From: Psychrobacter sp. TAE2020 | GTDB lineage: Bacteria; Pseudomonadota; Gammaproteobacteria; Pseudomonadales; Moraxellaceae | Length of the DNA: 64,000 bases | Direction: 5' to 3' | NCBI RefSeq assembly: GCF_018919485.1 | Contig: NZ_JAHLMU010000001.1 | Location: forward strand, 2,540,143 to 2,604,142 | Part shown: positions 55,332-64,000 of the stretch, in pieces | How the letters are laid out: every line of letters starts with the position of its first letter | Position numbering within the stretch: the stretch's first letter is position 1 | Position numbers and translations under genes: made by a program | Notes under the pieces: generated by a model | Seen by the model: only the letters and a program-made list of their open reading frames with translations | Databases searched by the model: none | What the model was told of the DNA's origin: nothing

Positions 55332-56474
55332 ATGAATGATATGACGAAAAGTGCTGTACTTAGGGTTAATAAACCTGTGCTTGCTACTGAAGAAAACGAT
55401 AATAAATGGAAAGTTTTATTAGGTTTTTTTGCCTTAGTCAGTGGGGCTTGCTTACTATGGATGATCCATTCTCTAAATTCAGTAAGTCAGTATCTAAGTG
55501 ATTTTAATCAAGCGGTCGTACTACCGTCAGTAGTGTTTTTATTAGGCTTGGTGTGCGCGGTATATGCTTTAGCTCAACTATTCAAACAGCGGGGTAGTAG
55601 TGAGCGGGATTTGATTGAAACAGAAACCTTACGTCGTCGTCAAGAGGCCGAAATAGAGTCGGAACGTGCCCGCCAAATCCAACAGGAAAATGAGCGTAAC
55701 CAGATGGCTATTTTGCGCCTACTAGATGAATTGGGGGATTTAGCAGAAGGGGATTTGACGGTTAACGCTACTGAATCAGCGACTGTCGCTGAGCGCTCTG
55801 TTGCTATTGCTTATAACGGAGCAGAAGTAGTACAGCGTTCAATCGAAGGTATGAACGTTATTCGTAACCAGATTCAAGAGACCTCGAAGCGTGTTAAACG
55901 CTTAGGTGAGTCATCACAAGAGATTGGTGATATCGTCCACTCGATTAACGACATTGCCGATCAGACCAACGTTTTGGCACTGAATGCCGCTATTCAAGCA
56001 TCGATGGCAGGCGAGGCTGGACGAGGATTTGCGATAGTTGCTGACGAAGTGCAGCGTCTGGCTGAGCGTTTAGCCAAAGCGACAAAACAGATCGAGACTT
56101 TGGTTAAAACCATTCAAGCTGATATTAGTGAAGCAGTGAAGCAGTGAAGCAGTGAAGCAGTGATGTCGATGGAGTCTACAACCTCAGAGGTTGTGCATGG
56201 TGCGCGTTTGGCAAAAGATACAGGTGAAGCCCTAGAACAAGTACAAAGCGTCTCTAATACTCTGTCCGATCTGATTCAGAACATCTCCTATGCTGCACAG
56301 CAGCAAGCGCAATCAGCTGGTCAAATCTCCAGCACCATGAACGTTATTCAAAACATCATTTCACAGATCTCTTCAGGCACTATGGCGACCGCCCGTTCGG
56401 TAGGTGAGTTGAATGAAATGGCAGGAACATTGCAACAGTCGGTTACGGGCTTTAAGTTATCGAACAATAGCTAG
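55332..56474 (+). pseudogene. pilJ: pilJ (chemoreceptor), internally deleted and interrupted
   Basis: The start is ATG 55332 with AAGGA ten bases upstream, overlapping nothing but 13 bases past pilI. Two membrane helices (about 26-46 and 58-82) are separated by only about 12 residues, so the large periplasmic sensor of PilJ is missing. The HAMP-like GDLTV segment runs straight into [10 protein letters not shown], skipping about 75 residues present in Pseudomonas PilJ as I recall it. The signalling hairpin tip is present ([18 protein letters not shown]), then a TGA at 56145-56147 cuts the frame within an octamer repeat; the same frame resumes to 56474. A receptor made from this would be truncated. 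Confidence 0.82.
56127..56162 (+). repeat. Octanucleotide repeat (AGTGAAGC) inside pilJ
   Basis: Four exact copies of AGTGAAGC plus a half copy run from 56127 to 56162. One copy would read S-E-A-V-M-S-M-E in frame, matching PilJ. The three extra copies add 24 bases, keeping frame but creating TGA at the second unit junction; two or three copies would give the same stop. Confidence 0.95.
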
Positions 56475-56663
56475 ACTGTAATGATAGAAAATAGAGCTTT
56501 TATGACAGTATATATAGGCGCTAAACAACCAAATATGCGACCGCTTAGAGCTATTTGTTAAGTCGTCAATGTTGTTAAATTAACAGTATTGTTGGTTCAT
56601 AAATACAGTCGCTAAAAGAGACAGCTGGCAATAATTAGTGTTTTAATAAGTTAGGATAGTCCT

Positions 56664-59600
56664 ATGCAAACCCAGTCAAATAAAATTGTGATGCTTGAAT
56701 GGCTCCTGCCGCTACTCGATCAGCAACTAGCGCAAGTATCCGATGGCTGGCAACATAGTAGTGTTGCTGCTGAAACTATGTCAGCGAACTATCAACATGT
56801 TACTAGTACTTTAATGATGGCCAATCTGCCAAGGTTGAGCTATTTAGCCAGTAAACTGAGCCAGCTGGCAGCAGTGGCTGAGCACAATTTGTTGACAACA
56901 CGCTCAAAAAGTCTAGGTTATTTTGCCCATCAGCTGCTCAGAAATGAACTAATCTATTATGTACAGAGCGGATATTATCGTCGGATGGTTATCGATAGTA
57001 CCATTACTGAGATTAGCCAAACGCTATCGTCCATAGGACAGTTAGAAGCAGCAAGATTGGCTGCGCCAGATGATAATAACTATATAGATGATTCTCAATA
57101 TTTAGATAAGTCGTTGATAAATCAAAGTGCTACTGATGTCTTGCGTTATGGTGATAGTGGTGAGGTAGTAGCCAGCGGTGAGTTGCAGACAACTGCTACT
57201 GAGTCCGATACTGAGCAAGCAACAATCCATAAGGCACCAGTAGATGACACTAGTCGTAACAGCTTTATTGCTCAAGCTACAGAGATCATCACTGACTTGC
57301 AGGATTTTTTCCCAATTTGGGCAGAAGAGCCAAAAGATACAACCGCATTGACTGAAGTTAGACGAAACTTCTATACGCTACAACAGTCTGCGCAGAGTGT
57401 CGATGCTGATAGTATTAGTCATTTGGCGGGCCAGCTTGCTGAGCTGTTAGGGCAAGTATTGGCTGAGATTCAGCCGTTATTCACGCTATGGTGTCAAGAC
57501 CCTAGTGAACTTAAAAAACTGGTAGATATTCGTCGTGGCTTTCATATCTTAAAAGAGTCAGGACGCCTGGTTGGTGCTAATTTTAGCGCCGAGCTGGCAG
57601 GATCAATTAAACATCTGCTTAATCGGTTATTAGCGCAGAGTATTAGCGCTTCTAGAGATATTGAGCAGTTAATTATGGATGTGCTGGGCTCTTATCCACA
57701 GCTGCTTACTACTTTTGCTGAAAATAGAGAAGACTATCTAGCTGACGTGCTGCTATGGGTCGCTTGTGCTAATGCTTATAGCCAAAGTAAAGCGCAAGAC
57801 TTTAGCTACTATGCTTGGGGTAAGCAAAGGCTAATAGCTAGGGCGCAACTGGTCAGTGATATGGATATTATCACCGTTAATGAGCAGACTGATAGCCATG
57901 ATAATGCTAGTCTACAAACGATTTATTCTGTTAACGAGATTATGGCGGAAGCAGTTGTAGTAGTCACCCCGCAAAGTAAGGAAGAGCAGGCCTTTTACCA
58001 AGTATTTAGCGAAGAGGCTCATAGTTTATTACAACAGATCACTGATTTTGTGCAGGCTAATGAGCAGCAGAGTCAGGTTGAAGTGAGCGATCAAATTTTC
58101 CGAGACTTTCATACTTTGCGTGCGGCCTCTGGCTCTAGCGCTTTGCTAGCTATTAGTGAGGTCAGCGCTACTATTGAGCAAAGTTTAGAGCAGCTACAAC
58201 AGTGTGATATACCTATGACTTCGCAGCATTTGCAGGCCCTTACCCCATCGGTGGCATTGATAACCAGCTATTTGAGTCGCTACGATAAAAACATACAACA
58301 GCAAGCCAATACTGTTAGTGATGATCCACAAGGCTATCAAGATTTGGCCTCTCTACAAGCTATACTCGATGACTATGAGGAGGAGGCGCTAGTCAATGAC
58401 CGTCTATTAAACATTACTCACTTATTAGACGGTGATATTGATGCTTTATTAGATGCTGAGTGGCAGTTAGATGCTGCACCAACTACGCAATCAGAACCAA
58501 CAGCAAATGCGCTAAGTGCTGCTAATGATTTACAGCGAATCCATAGTTACATTAGCCAGATGCGCCAGCAGATTGTACAACTAACCGCAAAGACCGGACA
58601 GTCACCGAAGTTCACCATTTTGCTCGCAGCTTTAGATAATGCGTACGCTTATCTTGATAACCAGCCAATGAGAGCGACTGATTCGCAGGTGCGTAAAGCC
58701 CTGTTAAATGGTCATGCGCAGCTGGTCAGTTTACTCGATGCCTTAGCAGGCAGTATGTCGCTAAAGATTGATACGCAAGTAGTTGAGAACTTATATGCTA
58801 TTAGTAGGCAAGTCGGGCAAGCTACTAGTGAACAGCCAGCAGAAGTAAACCTTATAGTGCCAAAAAGCCAGTGCTCTATTGAGCCATTAATGGTAAATGA
58901 TAAGGATAGGCAAGGGCTAGACACGGTAAAATATGCTACCAGTATCAAGCAGCTGATTGCTGACTCATGGCCGAATGGACAACCCGACCCTGATATTCTA
59001 GAGGTTTATTTAGAAGAAGCTGATGAGTTAATCAGTAGTAGTAATAACTATCTACAGCAGTTTTTGCTACAGCAGTTTTTGACTGATGATCAAGACACTG
59101 AGGCTCTACAATCACTACAGCGCAATTTGCATACTCTCAAAGGGGGCGCTCGTATGATAGCAGCCAATGGTATTGCTGATTTGGCGCACGAGATGGAGAC
59201 GGTGTACGAAAAGCTGGCCAATCAGCGCCGGCCAACTACCAAGATGCTGTCCCAGCTACTTACTGCTTGCTATGACTGGATAGTTGACGCTATTTTTATT
59301 CTTAGGCAACGAGTTAATCCGTATAGGCCAACAGCATTGATTGAAGTATTAAAACAATTTAGTGCCGATCCTGAGGGATTAAAGCAAATCCCTAATCACT
59401 CATTGCAAGCGCAGCGTGACGCTATTATAGCTGCTAAAGCTAAGCGCAAGCCCCAACAGTCGGCTACTAGTATTGATCAGATGCCAGCAATGACGGGTGG
59501 TTTTGCTGAGCAAGGCGAAAACAATGGTAGTACAGAGATGATTAGTATCTCAAGTAGTTTGGTCGAGCAGATGATTAATCTATCTGGTGAATCAGCGATC

Positions 59601-61379
59601 AACCGTGCTCGTATTGATATAGGTATGACCAGCTTGACTACTAGTATCGAAGAGATGGGTACTACCGTTCAGCGTTTGGCCGATCAGCTGCGCCGTATGG
59701 AAGGTGAGCTTGAAGTGCAGATACTGGCACAGATCAAGGAAAAGCTGCTTGATAATAAAGACTTTGACCCTTTAGAGTCGGATAAATATTCATCGTTGAA
59801 TCAATTGTTTAAATCTTTAAGCGAATCGGCTTCGGATTTAGTCGATATTAATAGTACTTTATTAGAAAAGACTCGTGATAGTGAAAGCTTATTATTACAG
59901 TTATCGCGCACCCAGACTGAGCTGCAAGATGGCTTGATGAAGTCGCAAATAGTGCCTTTTACACGTCTTACCCCTCGTCTTGAACGTATAGTGCGTCAAA
60001 CTGCCAACGAGCTCAATAAATCTGTCGATCTAACTATCATCAATGCTGATGATGAAATGGATAGAAATATTCTTGAGCGTATAACTTCACCGCTTGAGCA
60101 CATGCTCAGAAATGCAGTTGATCACGGTATCGAAGACACGCAAACGCGCTTACAAGCTGGCAAAGACCGTAATGGTCATATTACTTTAGAGGTACTACGC
60201 GAGGGTAGTGAAGTGATCATTCATCTCACTGATGATGGTCGCGGTATCGACGTTGAGGCAGTACGTAAAAAAGCCATAGCCAAAGGCTTGATTGATAGTA
60301 ACGACGATACGCTTAGTGACTTAGATGTGATGCAGTATATTTTTAATGCTGGGCTTAGCACTACTGAGAAACTGACCCAAATATCTGGTCGTGGTGTGGG
60401 TATGGATGTAGTCATTAGTGAGATTCGTCAACTAGGCGGCATAGTATCCGTATCATCTGAACCTGGACAGGGCTCGCAGTTCACTATGCGAGTACCTCTG
60501 TCGGTGGCCATCTGCGATGCTTTAGTAGTGCGAGTAACTGATCATTATTATGCTATTCCACTAGTACAGATCGAGCGGATAGTAAGAGTCAATCCAGAGC
60601 AGCTTTATGACTACTATCAGTCAGGAGCCGCGACGCTAGCTATCGAAGACCGCGACTATCGCATTCGTTATTTGAACGAGATACTCTCAGGTAATAAGTT
60701 TAATGAGCTGCTGGTTACTACTAATACTAGCTTACCTTTGATTATCATTAAGAGTCGCACTGGACAGAATCTTGCCCTACAAGTGGATCAGATTGCTGGC
60801 TCGCGTATTGAAATAGTAGTTAAGCCTTTAGACCGTCAGCTATCACACATAGCTGGTATACCTGCGGCTACTATCATGGGTGATGGCTCAGTAATGTTCA
60901 TCTTAGACTTAATAGCGCTAATGAGAAATGCACCGTTGCGACGAGTGATAAATCTAGTGCTTACTGCTGATCAGCTTAGCATGACAGTACAACCTACCAT
61001 ATTAGTAGTTGATGACTCAGTAACGGTACGCAAAGTTACCTCACGCTTCCTTGAGCGTCAAGGTATCAAAGTACTTATCGCTAAAGACGGGGTTGATGCT
61101 ATAGAGACTTTACAACAGACTACTCCAGACTTGATATTGTTAGATGTTGAGATGCCACGGATGGATGGTTTTGAAGTGACCACTCAAATGAGACATAGCA
61201 AGCACTTGCAACATATTCATATTATTATGATCACTTCACGCACGGGCGAAAAACATCGTCAGCGTGCGTTTAAGATTGGTGTCGATGACTATATGGGCAA
61301 ACCTTTCCAAGAAAAACTACTGCTGGAAAAGATAAAGTCACTGCTAGGTCATAAAGTAAGCTTAGATTATCAAGGATAG
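56664..61379 (+). CDS. chpA: Hybrid histidine kinase ChpA (PilL)
   Basis: The 1571-residue CheA-type kinase contains several N-terminal Hpt-like modules: VRRNFYTLQQSA (Tyr replaces His), IRRGFHILKESGRL, IFRDFHTLRAASG, and the canonical HTLKGGARM with H823. The core follows: dimerisation helices, N box around N1150 (MLRNAVDHGIE), G box DDGRGID near 1190 and GRGVGMDVV, then a CheW-like domain (about 1265-1430) and a C-terminal receiver with D1494 (LLDVEMPRMDG). It phosphorylates PilG and PilH to control type IV pili. The frame is intact, unlike pilI and pilJ upstream. AGGA precedes the ATG. Confidence 0.95.
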   Translation: MQTQSNKIVMLEWLLPLLDQQLAQVSDGWQHSSVAAETMSANYQHVTSTLMMANLPRLSYLASKLSQLAAVAEHNLLTTRSKSLGYFAHQLLRNELIYYVQSGYYRRMVIDSTITEISQTLSSIGQLEAARLAAPDDNNYIDDSQYLDKSLINQSATDVLRYGDSGEVVASGELQTTATESDTEQATIHKAPVDDTSRNSFIAQATEIITDLQDFFPIWAEEPKDTTALTEVRRNFYTLQQSAQSVDADSISHLAGQLAELLGQVLAEIQPLFTLWCQDPSELKKLVDIRRGFHILKESGRLVGANFSAELAGSIKHLLNRLLAQSISASRDIEQLIMDVLGSYPQLLTTFAENREDYLADVLLWVACANAYSQSKAQDFSYYAWGKQRLIARAQLVSDMDIITVNEQTDSHDNASLQTIYSVNEIMAEAVVVVTPQSKEEQAFYQVFSEEAHSLLQQITDFVQANEQQSQVEVSDQIFRDFHTLRAASGSSALLAISEVSATIEQSLEQLQQCDIPMTSQHLQALTPSVALITSYLSRYDKNIQQQANTVSDDPQGYQDLASLQAILDDYEEEALVNDRLLNITHLLDGDIDALLDAEWQLDAAPTTQSEPTANALSAANDLQRIHSYISQMRQQIVQLTAKTGQSPKFTILLAALDNAYAYLDNQPMRATDSQVRKALLNGHAQLVSLLDALAGSMSLKIDTQVVENLYAISRQVGQATSEQPAEVNLIVPKSQCSIEPLMVNDKDRQGLDTVKYATSIKQLIADSWPNGQPDPDILEVYLEEADELISSSNNYLQQFLLQQFLTDDQDTEALQSLQRNLHTLKGGARMIAANGIADLAHEMETVYEKLANQRRPTTKMLSQLLTACYDWIVDAIFILRQRVNPYRPTALIEVLKQFSADPEGLKQIPNHSLQAQRDAIIAAKAKRKPQQSATSIDQMPAMTGGFAEQGENNGSTEMISISSSLVEQMINLSGESAINRARIDIGMTSLTTSIEEMGTTVQRLADQLRRMEGELEVQILAQIKEKLLDNKDFDPLESDKYSSLNQLFKSLSESASDLVDINSTLLEKTRDSESLLLQLSRTQTELQDGLMKSQIVPFTRLTPRLERIVRQTANELNKSVDLTIINADDEMDRNILERITSPLEHMLRNAVDHGIEDTQTRLQAGKDRNGHITLEVLREGSEVIIHLTDDGRGIDVEAVRKKAIAKGLIDSNDDTLSDLDVMQYIFNAGLSTTEKLTQISGRGVGMDVVISEIRQLGGIVSVSSEPGQGSQFTMRVPLSVAICDALVVRVTDHYYAIPLVQIERIVRVNPEQLYDYYQSGAATLAIEDRDYRIRYLNEILSGNKFNELLVTTNTSLPLIIIKSRTGQNLALQVDQIAGSRIEIVVKPLDRQLSHIAGIPAATIMGDGSVMFILDLIALMRNAPLRRVINLVLTADQLSMTVQPTILVVDDSVTVRKVTSRFLERQGIKVLIAKDGVDAIETLQQTTPDLILLDVEMPRMDGFEVTTQMRHSKHLQHIHIIMITSRTGEKHRQRAFKIGVDDYMGKPFQEKLLLEKIKSLLGHKVSLDYQG

Positions 61380-61440
61380 CTTTATTACTGTTGGTTAACT
61401 CCTTAGCCATTGAAACCTTTGAATTCATTGTGAGTAGCTT

Positions 61441-62031
61441 ATGGACCAGATCATAAAACATTCATTTGAAGCCGTCAGCCTATTGACTACTGACAAAGGG
61501 AGGTTAGACGTTACCCTGATTCCTGCTCAGAATCAGCCTGACTGGCTTATACCCAGCAGTCTTATTCTTAGTATCAATAATCATCAGCAATGGACTGATC
61601 GTTATTGGTGGCAACAGCAACAACTACCAGTCTTTCACCTGCAAATGCTTGAGCAAGCTGTAGATAAAATAATTATTCTAGAAGGTAACACTGCTAAGCA
61701 GCGCATTGCTTTACAGACTGCAGGAGAGTTGCGCCAAATACAGTTGTGTATCTCTGAAGTTCGAGATATAGTCTTACCACAAAATTATCAGCAAACGTCT
61801 ACTGCGGATAGTATTGCGGATAGTACTATTGATACTAGTTATCAAAGCTATACAAGCTCAGAGCCTACTATTGAGCGCAATGCGCTAGATAATAACTCTG
61901 GCGACTATCAACAATTAACAGAAGAGAATATACTCAGTTATTTATTCCAAACGGTAATGGTTGATGAACAGCCTTATCTAATAGCTGATTTGGATAAAAT
62001 TGCTCATCAATTGCTTGCAGCAGTTGATTGA
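61441..62031 (+). CDS. ChpC-like CheW-family protein (tentative)
   Basis: This acidic soluble protein of 196 residues follows chpA by 61 bases. Segments such as QQLPVFHLQMLEQAV and GELRQIQLCISEVRDIVLP fit the strands of a CheW-like fold (cf. ChpC, which follows chpA or chpB in Pseudomonas), but similarity is weak and a Ser/Thr-rich insertion lies at about 119-150. If correct it links other receptors to ChpA and could partly replace PilI. The alternative is an unrelated operon protein. GTGAG precedes the ATG. Confidence 0.5.
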   Translation: MDQIIKHSFEAVSLLTTDKGRLDVTLIPAQNQPDWLIPSSLILSINNHQQWTDRYWWQQQQLPVFHLQMLEQAVDKIIILEGNTAKQRIALQTAGELRQIQLCISEVRDIVLPQNYQQTSTADSIADSTIDTSYQSYTSSEPTIERNALDNNSGDYQQLTEENILSYLFQTVMVDEQPYLIADLDKIAHQLLAAVD

Positions 62032-62140
62032 TTACAATGCCTAAGCCAAATAGTCACAAGGCTGTTGGCTAATCCTCTAAGTAAAAACCTGCTTAATATT
62101 CCTTTATCCAATACAAGCCCAGTTAATAAAAAGGTATTTT

Positions 62141-62668
62141 ATGAACAATGCCAGTATACAGCCAAGTAAGTGGCCGGTTAGCAGTCGAATATTTCATTGG
62201 ATCAGCGCTCTATTATTGTTAGTTACTTGGTTGCTAATGGTAGTATACCAGTACACCGAAACTAAGCTATATATAGGACTGCACAAGGCTTTTGGTATTA
62301 GCGTCTTATGTTGGATGATAGCACGAGTTCTCAATCGTATATTGACCAAAGCACCAGCCCCTGTACCTATGCCTAAATGGCAAATGCTAGTATCGCAGTT
62401 AAATCACTTCGTTCTCTATGCGTTATTGATTGCCATGCCCATAGCTGGATTATTGATGTCGGTTTATGGTGGTCGTCCAGTAGATATTTTTGGACTGTTT
62501 CAAATCCCCGTCTTCGTCACTCCTGATCGTAGTGCTGCACGATTCTTTAATGATATTCATACTAATATTATTTGGCCGATGATTATAGCTTTTACCGTAT
62601 TGCACATAGGAGCTGCCCTATATCATCAGTTCTTTATGAAAGACAAGCTTATCAATCGCATGAAATAA
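62141..62668 (+). CDS. Cytochrome b561
   Basis: The 175-residue protein has four membrane helices and His pairs expected for two b hemes: FHWISAL (about residue 15), GLHKAFG (about 48), NHFVLYA (about 88) and LHIGAALYHQ near 159-167. It belongs to the CybB/YodB-type bacterial b561 family, which carries electrons from ubiquinol and may oxidise superoxide. It is an inner-membrane protein. AAGG precedes the ATG. It is not evidently part of the chp operon. Confidence 0.9.
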   Translation: MNNASIQPSKWPVSSRIFHWISALLLLVTWLLMVVYQYTETKLYIGLHKAFGISVLCWMIARVLNRILTKAPAPVPMPKWQMLVSQLNHFVLYALLIAMPIAGLLMSVYGGRPVDIFGLFQIPVFVTPDRSAARFFNDIHTNIIWPMIIAFTVLHIGAALYHQFFMKDKLINRMK

Positions 62669-62730
62669 TGAGTTTTGCCTCAGCTAGCTTATAGTTAAGG
62701 CTGAAAGCTGCAGCTAAAAATCTCTACAAA

Positions 62731-62761
62731 AAAAGCCCTACACATAACGAGTAGGGCTTTT
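62731..62761. terminator. Bidirectional terminator, cytochrome b561/minE
   Basis: AAAAGCCCTAC (62731-62741) and GTAGGGCTTTT (62751-62761) form a perfect stem between convergent genes, with extra A residues upstream. Confidence 0.88.
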
Positions 62762-62786
62762 CTTATAAAGGCGGTCTGCTAGCCTG

Positions 62787-63074
62787 TTACTTTTTATGTT
62801 CAGGTAAGCTGATATTCATCTCTAATACATCTAAGCTGTCTTCAGAGCGGTGATTAATATTAACATCATCAATCTGTACGCCATTGACATATTTATTAAC
62901 CACTTCTAATATTTCACGTTTCATCTTTTCGATACGATCAGCCGTTAGGCGATTGTTTAGACGATTTTCACTAGCGACAATAACCTTTAGACGTTCGGTG
63001 GCCATATTAGCGCTACCGGAGCTAGTGTCATCTGCACCGAATAGATTACTCCAAAATCCCTTTTTCTTACTCAT
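62787..63074 (-). CDS. minE: Cell division topological factor MinE
   Basis: The 95-residue protein has an N-terminal membrane-targeting and MinD-binding region ([11 protein letters not shown], then [14 protein letters not shown]) and the C-terminal MinE topological domain ([10 protein letters not shown], then [10 protein letters not shown]). MinE displaces MinD from the membrane and drives the pole-to-pole oscillation that sets the division site. GGAGG precedes the ATG. It begins two bases after the minD stop. Confidence 0.96.
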   Translation of the reverse strand: MSKKKGFWSNLFGADDTSSGSANMATERLKVIVASENRLNNRLTADRIEKMKREILEVVNKYVNGVQIDDVNINHRSEDSLDVLEMNISLPEHKK

Positions 63075-63076
63075 TA

Positions 63077-63889
63077 TTAACCTCCAAACCAGCGCTGAAA
63101 TAGACTCTTTTTCTTAACATCAATATGACGCAGTGGTCTCTCTTCTCCTAGGAAACGAGCGACAATATCGTCATAACATTGTCCAGCTACTGAGTCAGTA
63201 TAATGAATGACTGGTTCACCATGGTTTGAGGCCTCAAGTACAGAGTGACTCTCAGGAACGACACCTAATAAGGGTACTTTTAGAATGTCGTTAGAGATAG
63301 TATCAATGTCCATCATCTCATTAGCCGCCGCACGTTCAGCATTATATCGGGTAATGATAAGATGCTCACGAATAGTTCCTTGACCTTCTTCGACCTTTTT
63401 AGTACGGCTTTGTAAGATACCTATTATGCGATCAGAGTCACGTACTGATGAGATCTCAGGGTTAGTAACAATAATAGCTTCATCAGCATGGTACATAGCT
63501 AATTGTGCACCGCGTTCGATACCAGCTGGTGAATCACAAATGATATAATCAAATTGTTTTGACAGCTCAGCCATGACTTCTGACACCCCTTCGTCAGTTA
63601 AGGCATCTTTATCACGGGTCTGGCTAGCAGGTAGAATAAATAAGTTTTCTAATTGCTTGTCTTTGACTAACGCTTGCGATAAACGGGCATTACCGTTGAT
63701 AACGTCAACGAAGTCATAAACGATACGATTTTCACAACCCATAATCAAGTCTAGATTACGGAGGCCAACATCAAAATCGATAACCACTGTTTTATAGCCA
63801 CGTAGTGCTAAACCAGCGGCAAAAGAAGCGCTAGTGGTGGTCTTGCCCACACCGCCCTTACCTGAAGTGATTACAACAATCTTCGCCAC
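63077..63889 (-). CDS. minD: Septum site-determining ATPase MinD
   Basis: A deviant Walker A ATPase of 270 residues: GKGGVGKTT (10-18), [16 protein letters not shown] and a C-terminal amphipathic membrane-targeting helix ([11 protein letters not shown]). MinD recruits MinC to block FtsZ at the poles. The start is GTG 63889 with AGGAG nine bases upstream. In most relatives minC lies just before minD; the 111 bases left in the window contain only stops in all minus frames, so minC, if present, starts beyond the edge. Confidence 0.97.
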   Translation of the reverse strand: MAKIVVITSGKGGVGKTTTSASFAAGLALRGYKTVVIDFDVGLRNLDLIMGCENRIVYDFVDVINGNARLSQALVKDKQLENLFILPASQTRDKDALTDEGVSEVMAELSKQFDYIICDSPAGIERGAQLAMYHADEAIIVTNPEISSVRDSDRIIGILQSRTKKVEEGQGTIREHLIITRYNAERAAANEMMDIDTISNDILKVPLLGVVPESHSVLEASNHGEPVIHYTDSVAGQCYDDIVARFLGEERPLRHIDVKKKSLFQRWFGG

Positions 63890-64000
63890 GATGGCACACT
63901 CCTATTAATCAATGGGATGTCTATTAAATAAGACAATATAATAATCGGTGAAACAGTTAAATATAAACATCAGCTTTCTATAAGAATAGCTATCTAAAAG

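Noticed and set aside
1..64000. tRNA, rRNA or prophage genes
   Set aside because: No cloverleaf with a T-loop signature, no rRNA stretch and no integrase or phage structural gene was seen by eye, although a tRNA scan was not possible.

Overview
The window looks like a chromosomal segment of a Psychrobacter-like gammaproteobacterium (Moraxellaceae). This is inferred from moderately AT-rich DNA, short intergenic regions rich in TAG/TTA, and the gene families present: the Pil-Chp chemosensory genes, FadE-type acyl-CoA dehydrogenase, GltS, NhaA, YeiH, Ccm and MinDE. No species-level claim is made. I see no rRNA or tRNA genes, no insertion sequence, no prophage and no CRISPR array.

Layout. Bases 1-4800 hold small envelope or unknown genes: a 5'-cut hypothetical gene, a PA3496-like acidic protein, YecA, a frame-broken mini-lipoprotein, two tandem YbjQ-family genes and a formate/nitrite-family channel. 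valS fills 4890-7847. Bases 7860-12720 form an accessory block: a REP-like palindrome, an unknown membrane coiled-coil protein, a coupled pair (a PIN-domain protein and an unrecognised 253-residue partner), a TerD-VWA protein and another unknown membrane protein. Bases 13000-18980 carry two lipoproteins, YbaN, a cold-shock protein, a YeiH transporter with a divergent LysR regulator, and a universal stress protein. Bases 19300-36000 are metabolic and transport genes: an M16C peptidase, two NUDIX hydrolases, an MpaB/Lcp-like oxygenase, NhaA, a TSUP exporter, GltS, a dicarboxylate/amino-acid symporter and FadE. Bases 36367-41372 carry RadC, CoaBC, a DUF2905 protein, a deacetylase-fold hydrolase and an unknown helical protein. 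ccmABCDE follows (41495-44909), without ccmF, ccmG or ccmH. Then come an aldo/keto reductase, a metNIQ methionine importer, an OmpR-type two-component pair, an orphan efflux adaptor lipoprotein, the pilG-pilH-pilI-pilJ-chpA-chpC-like operon (53912-62031), a cytochrome b561 and minD-minE.

The most notable feature is the Pil-Chp operon. pilI carries an in-frame TGA where the family has tryptophan. pilJ lacks its periplasmic sensor and HAMP-adjacent regions, and an octanucleotide repeat expansion puts a stop in its signalling domain. pilG, pilH and the 1571-residue chpA are open. This is either recent decay of the receptor arm or, less likely, a reversible off state. Other items to check are the PIN/partner module with its palindromic promoter region, a histidine kinase whose ATPase domain is split by about 200 low-complexity residues, a histidine-rich insertion in CoaBC, and a MetN without its C-terminal regulatory domain.

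Most genes are bounded by clear hairpin terminators, many of them bidirectional between convergent genes.
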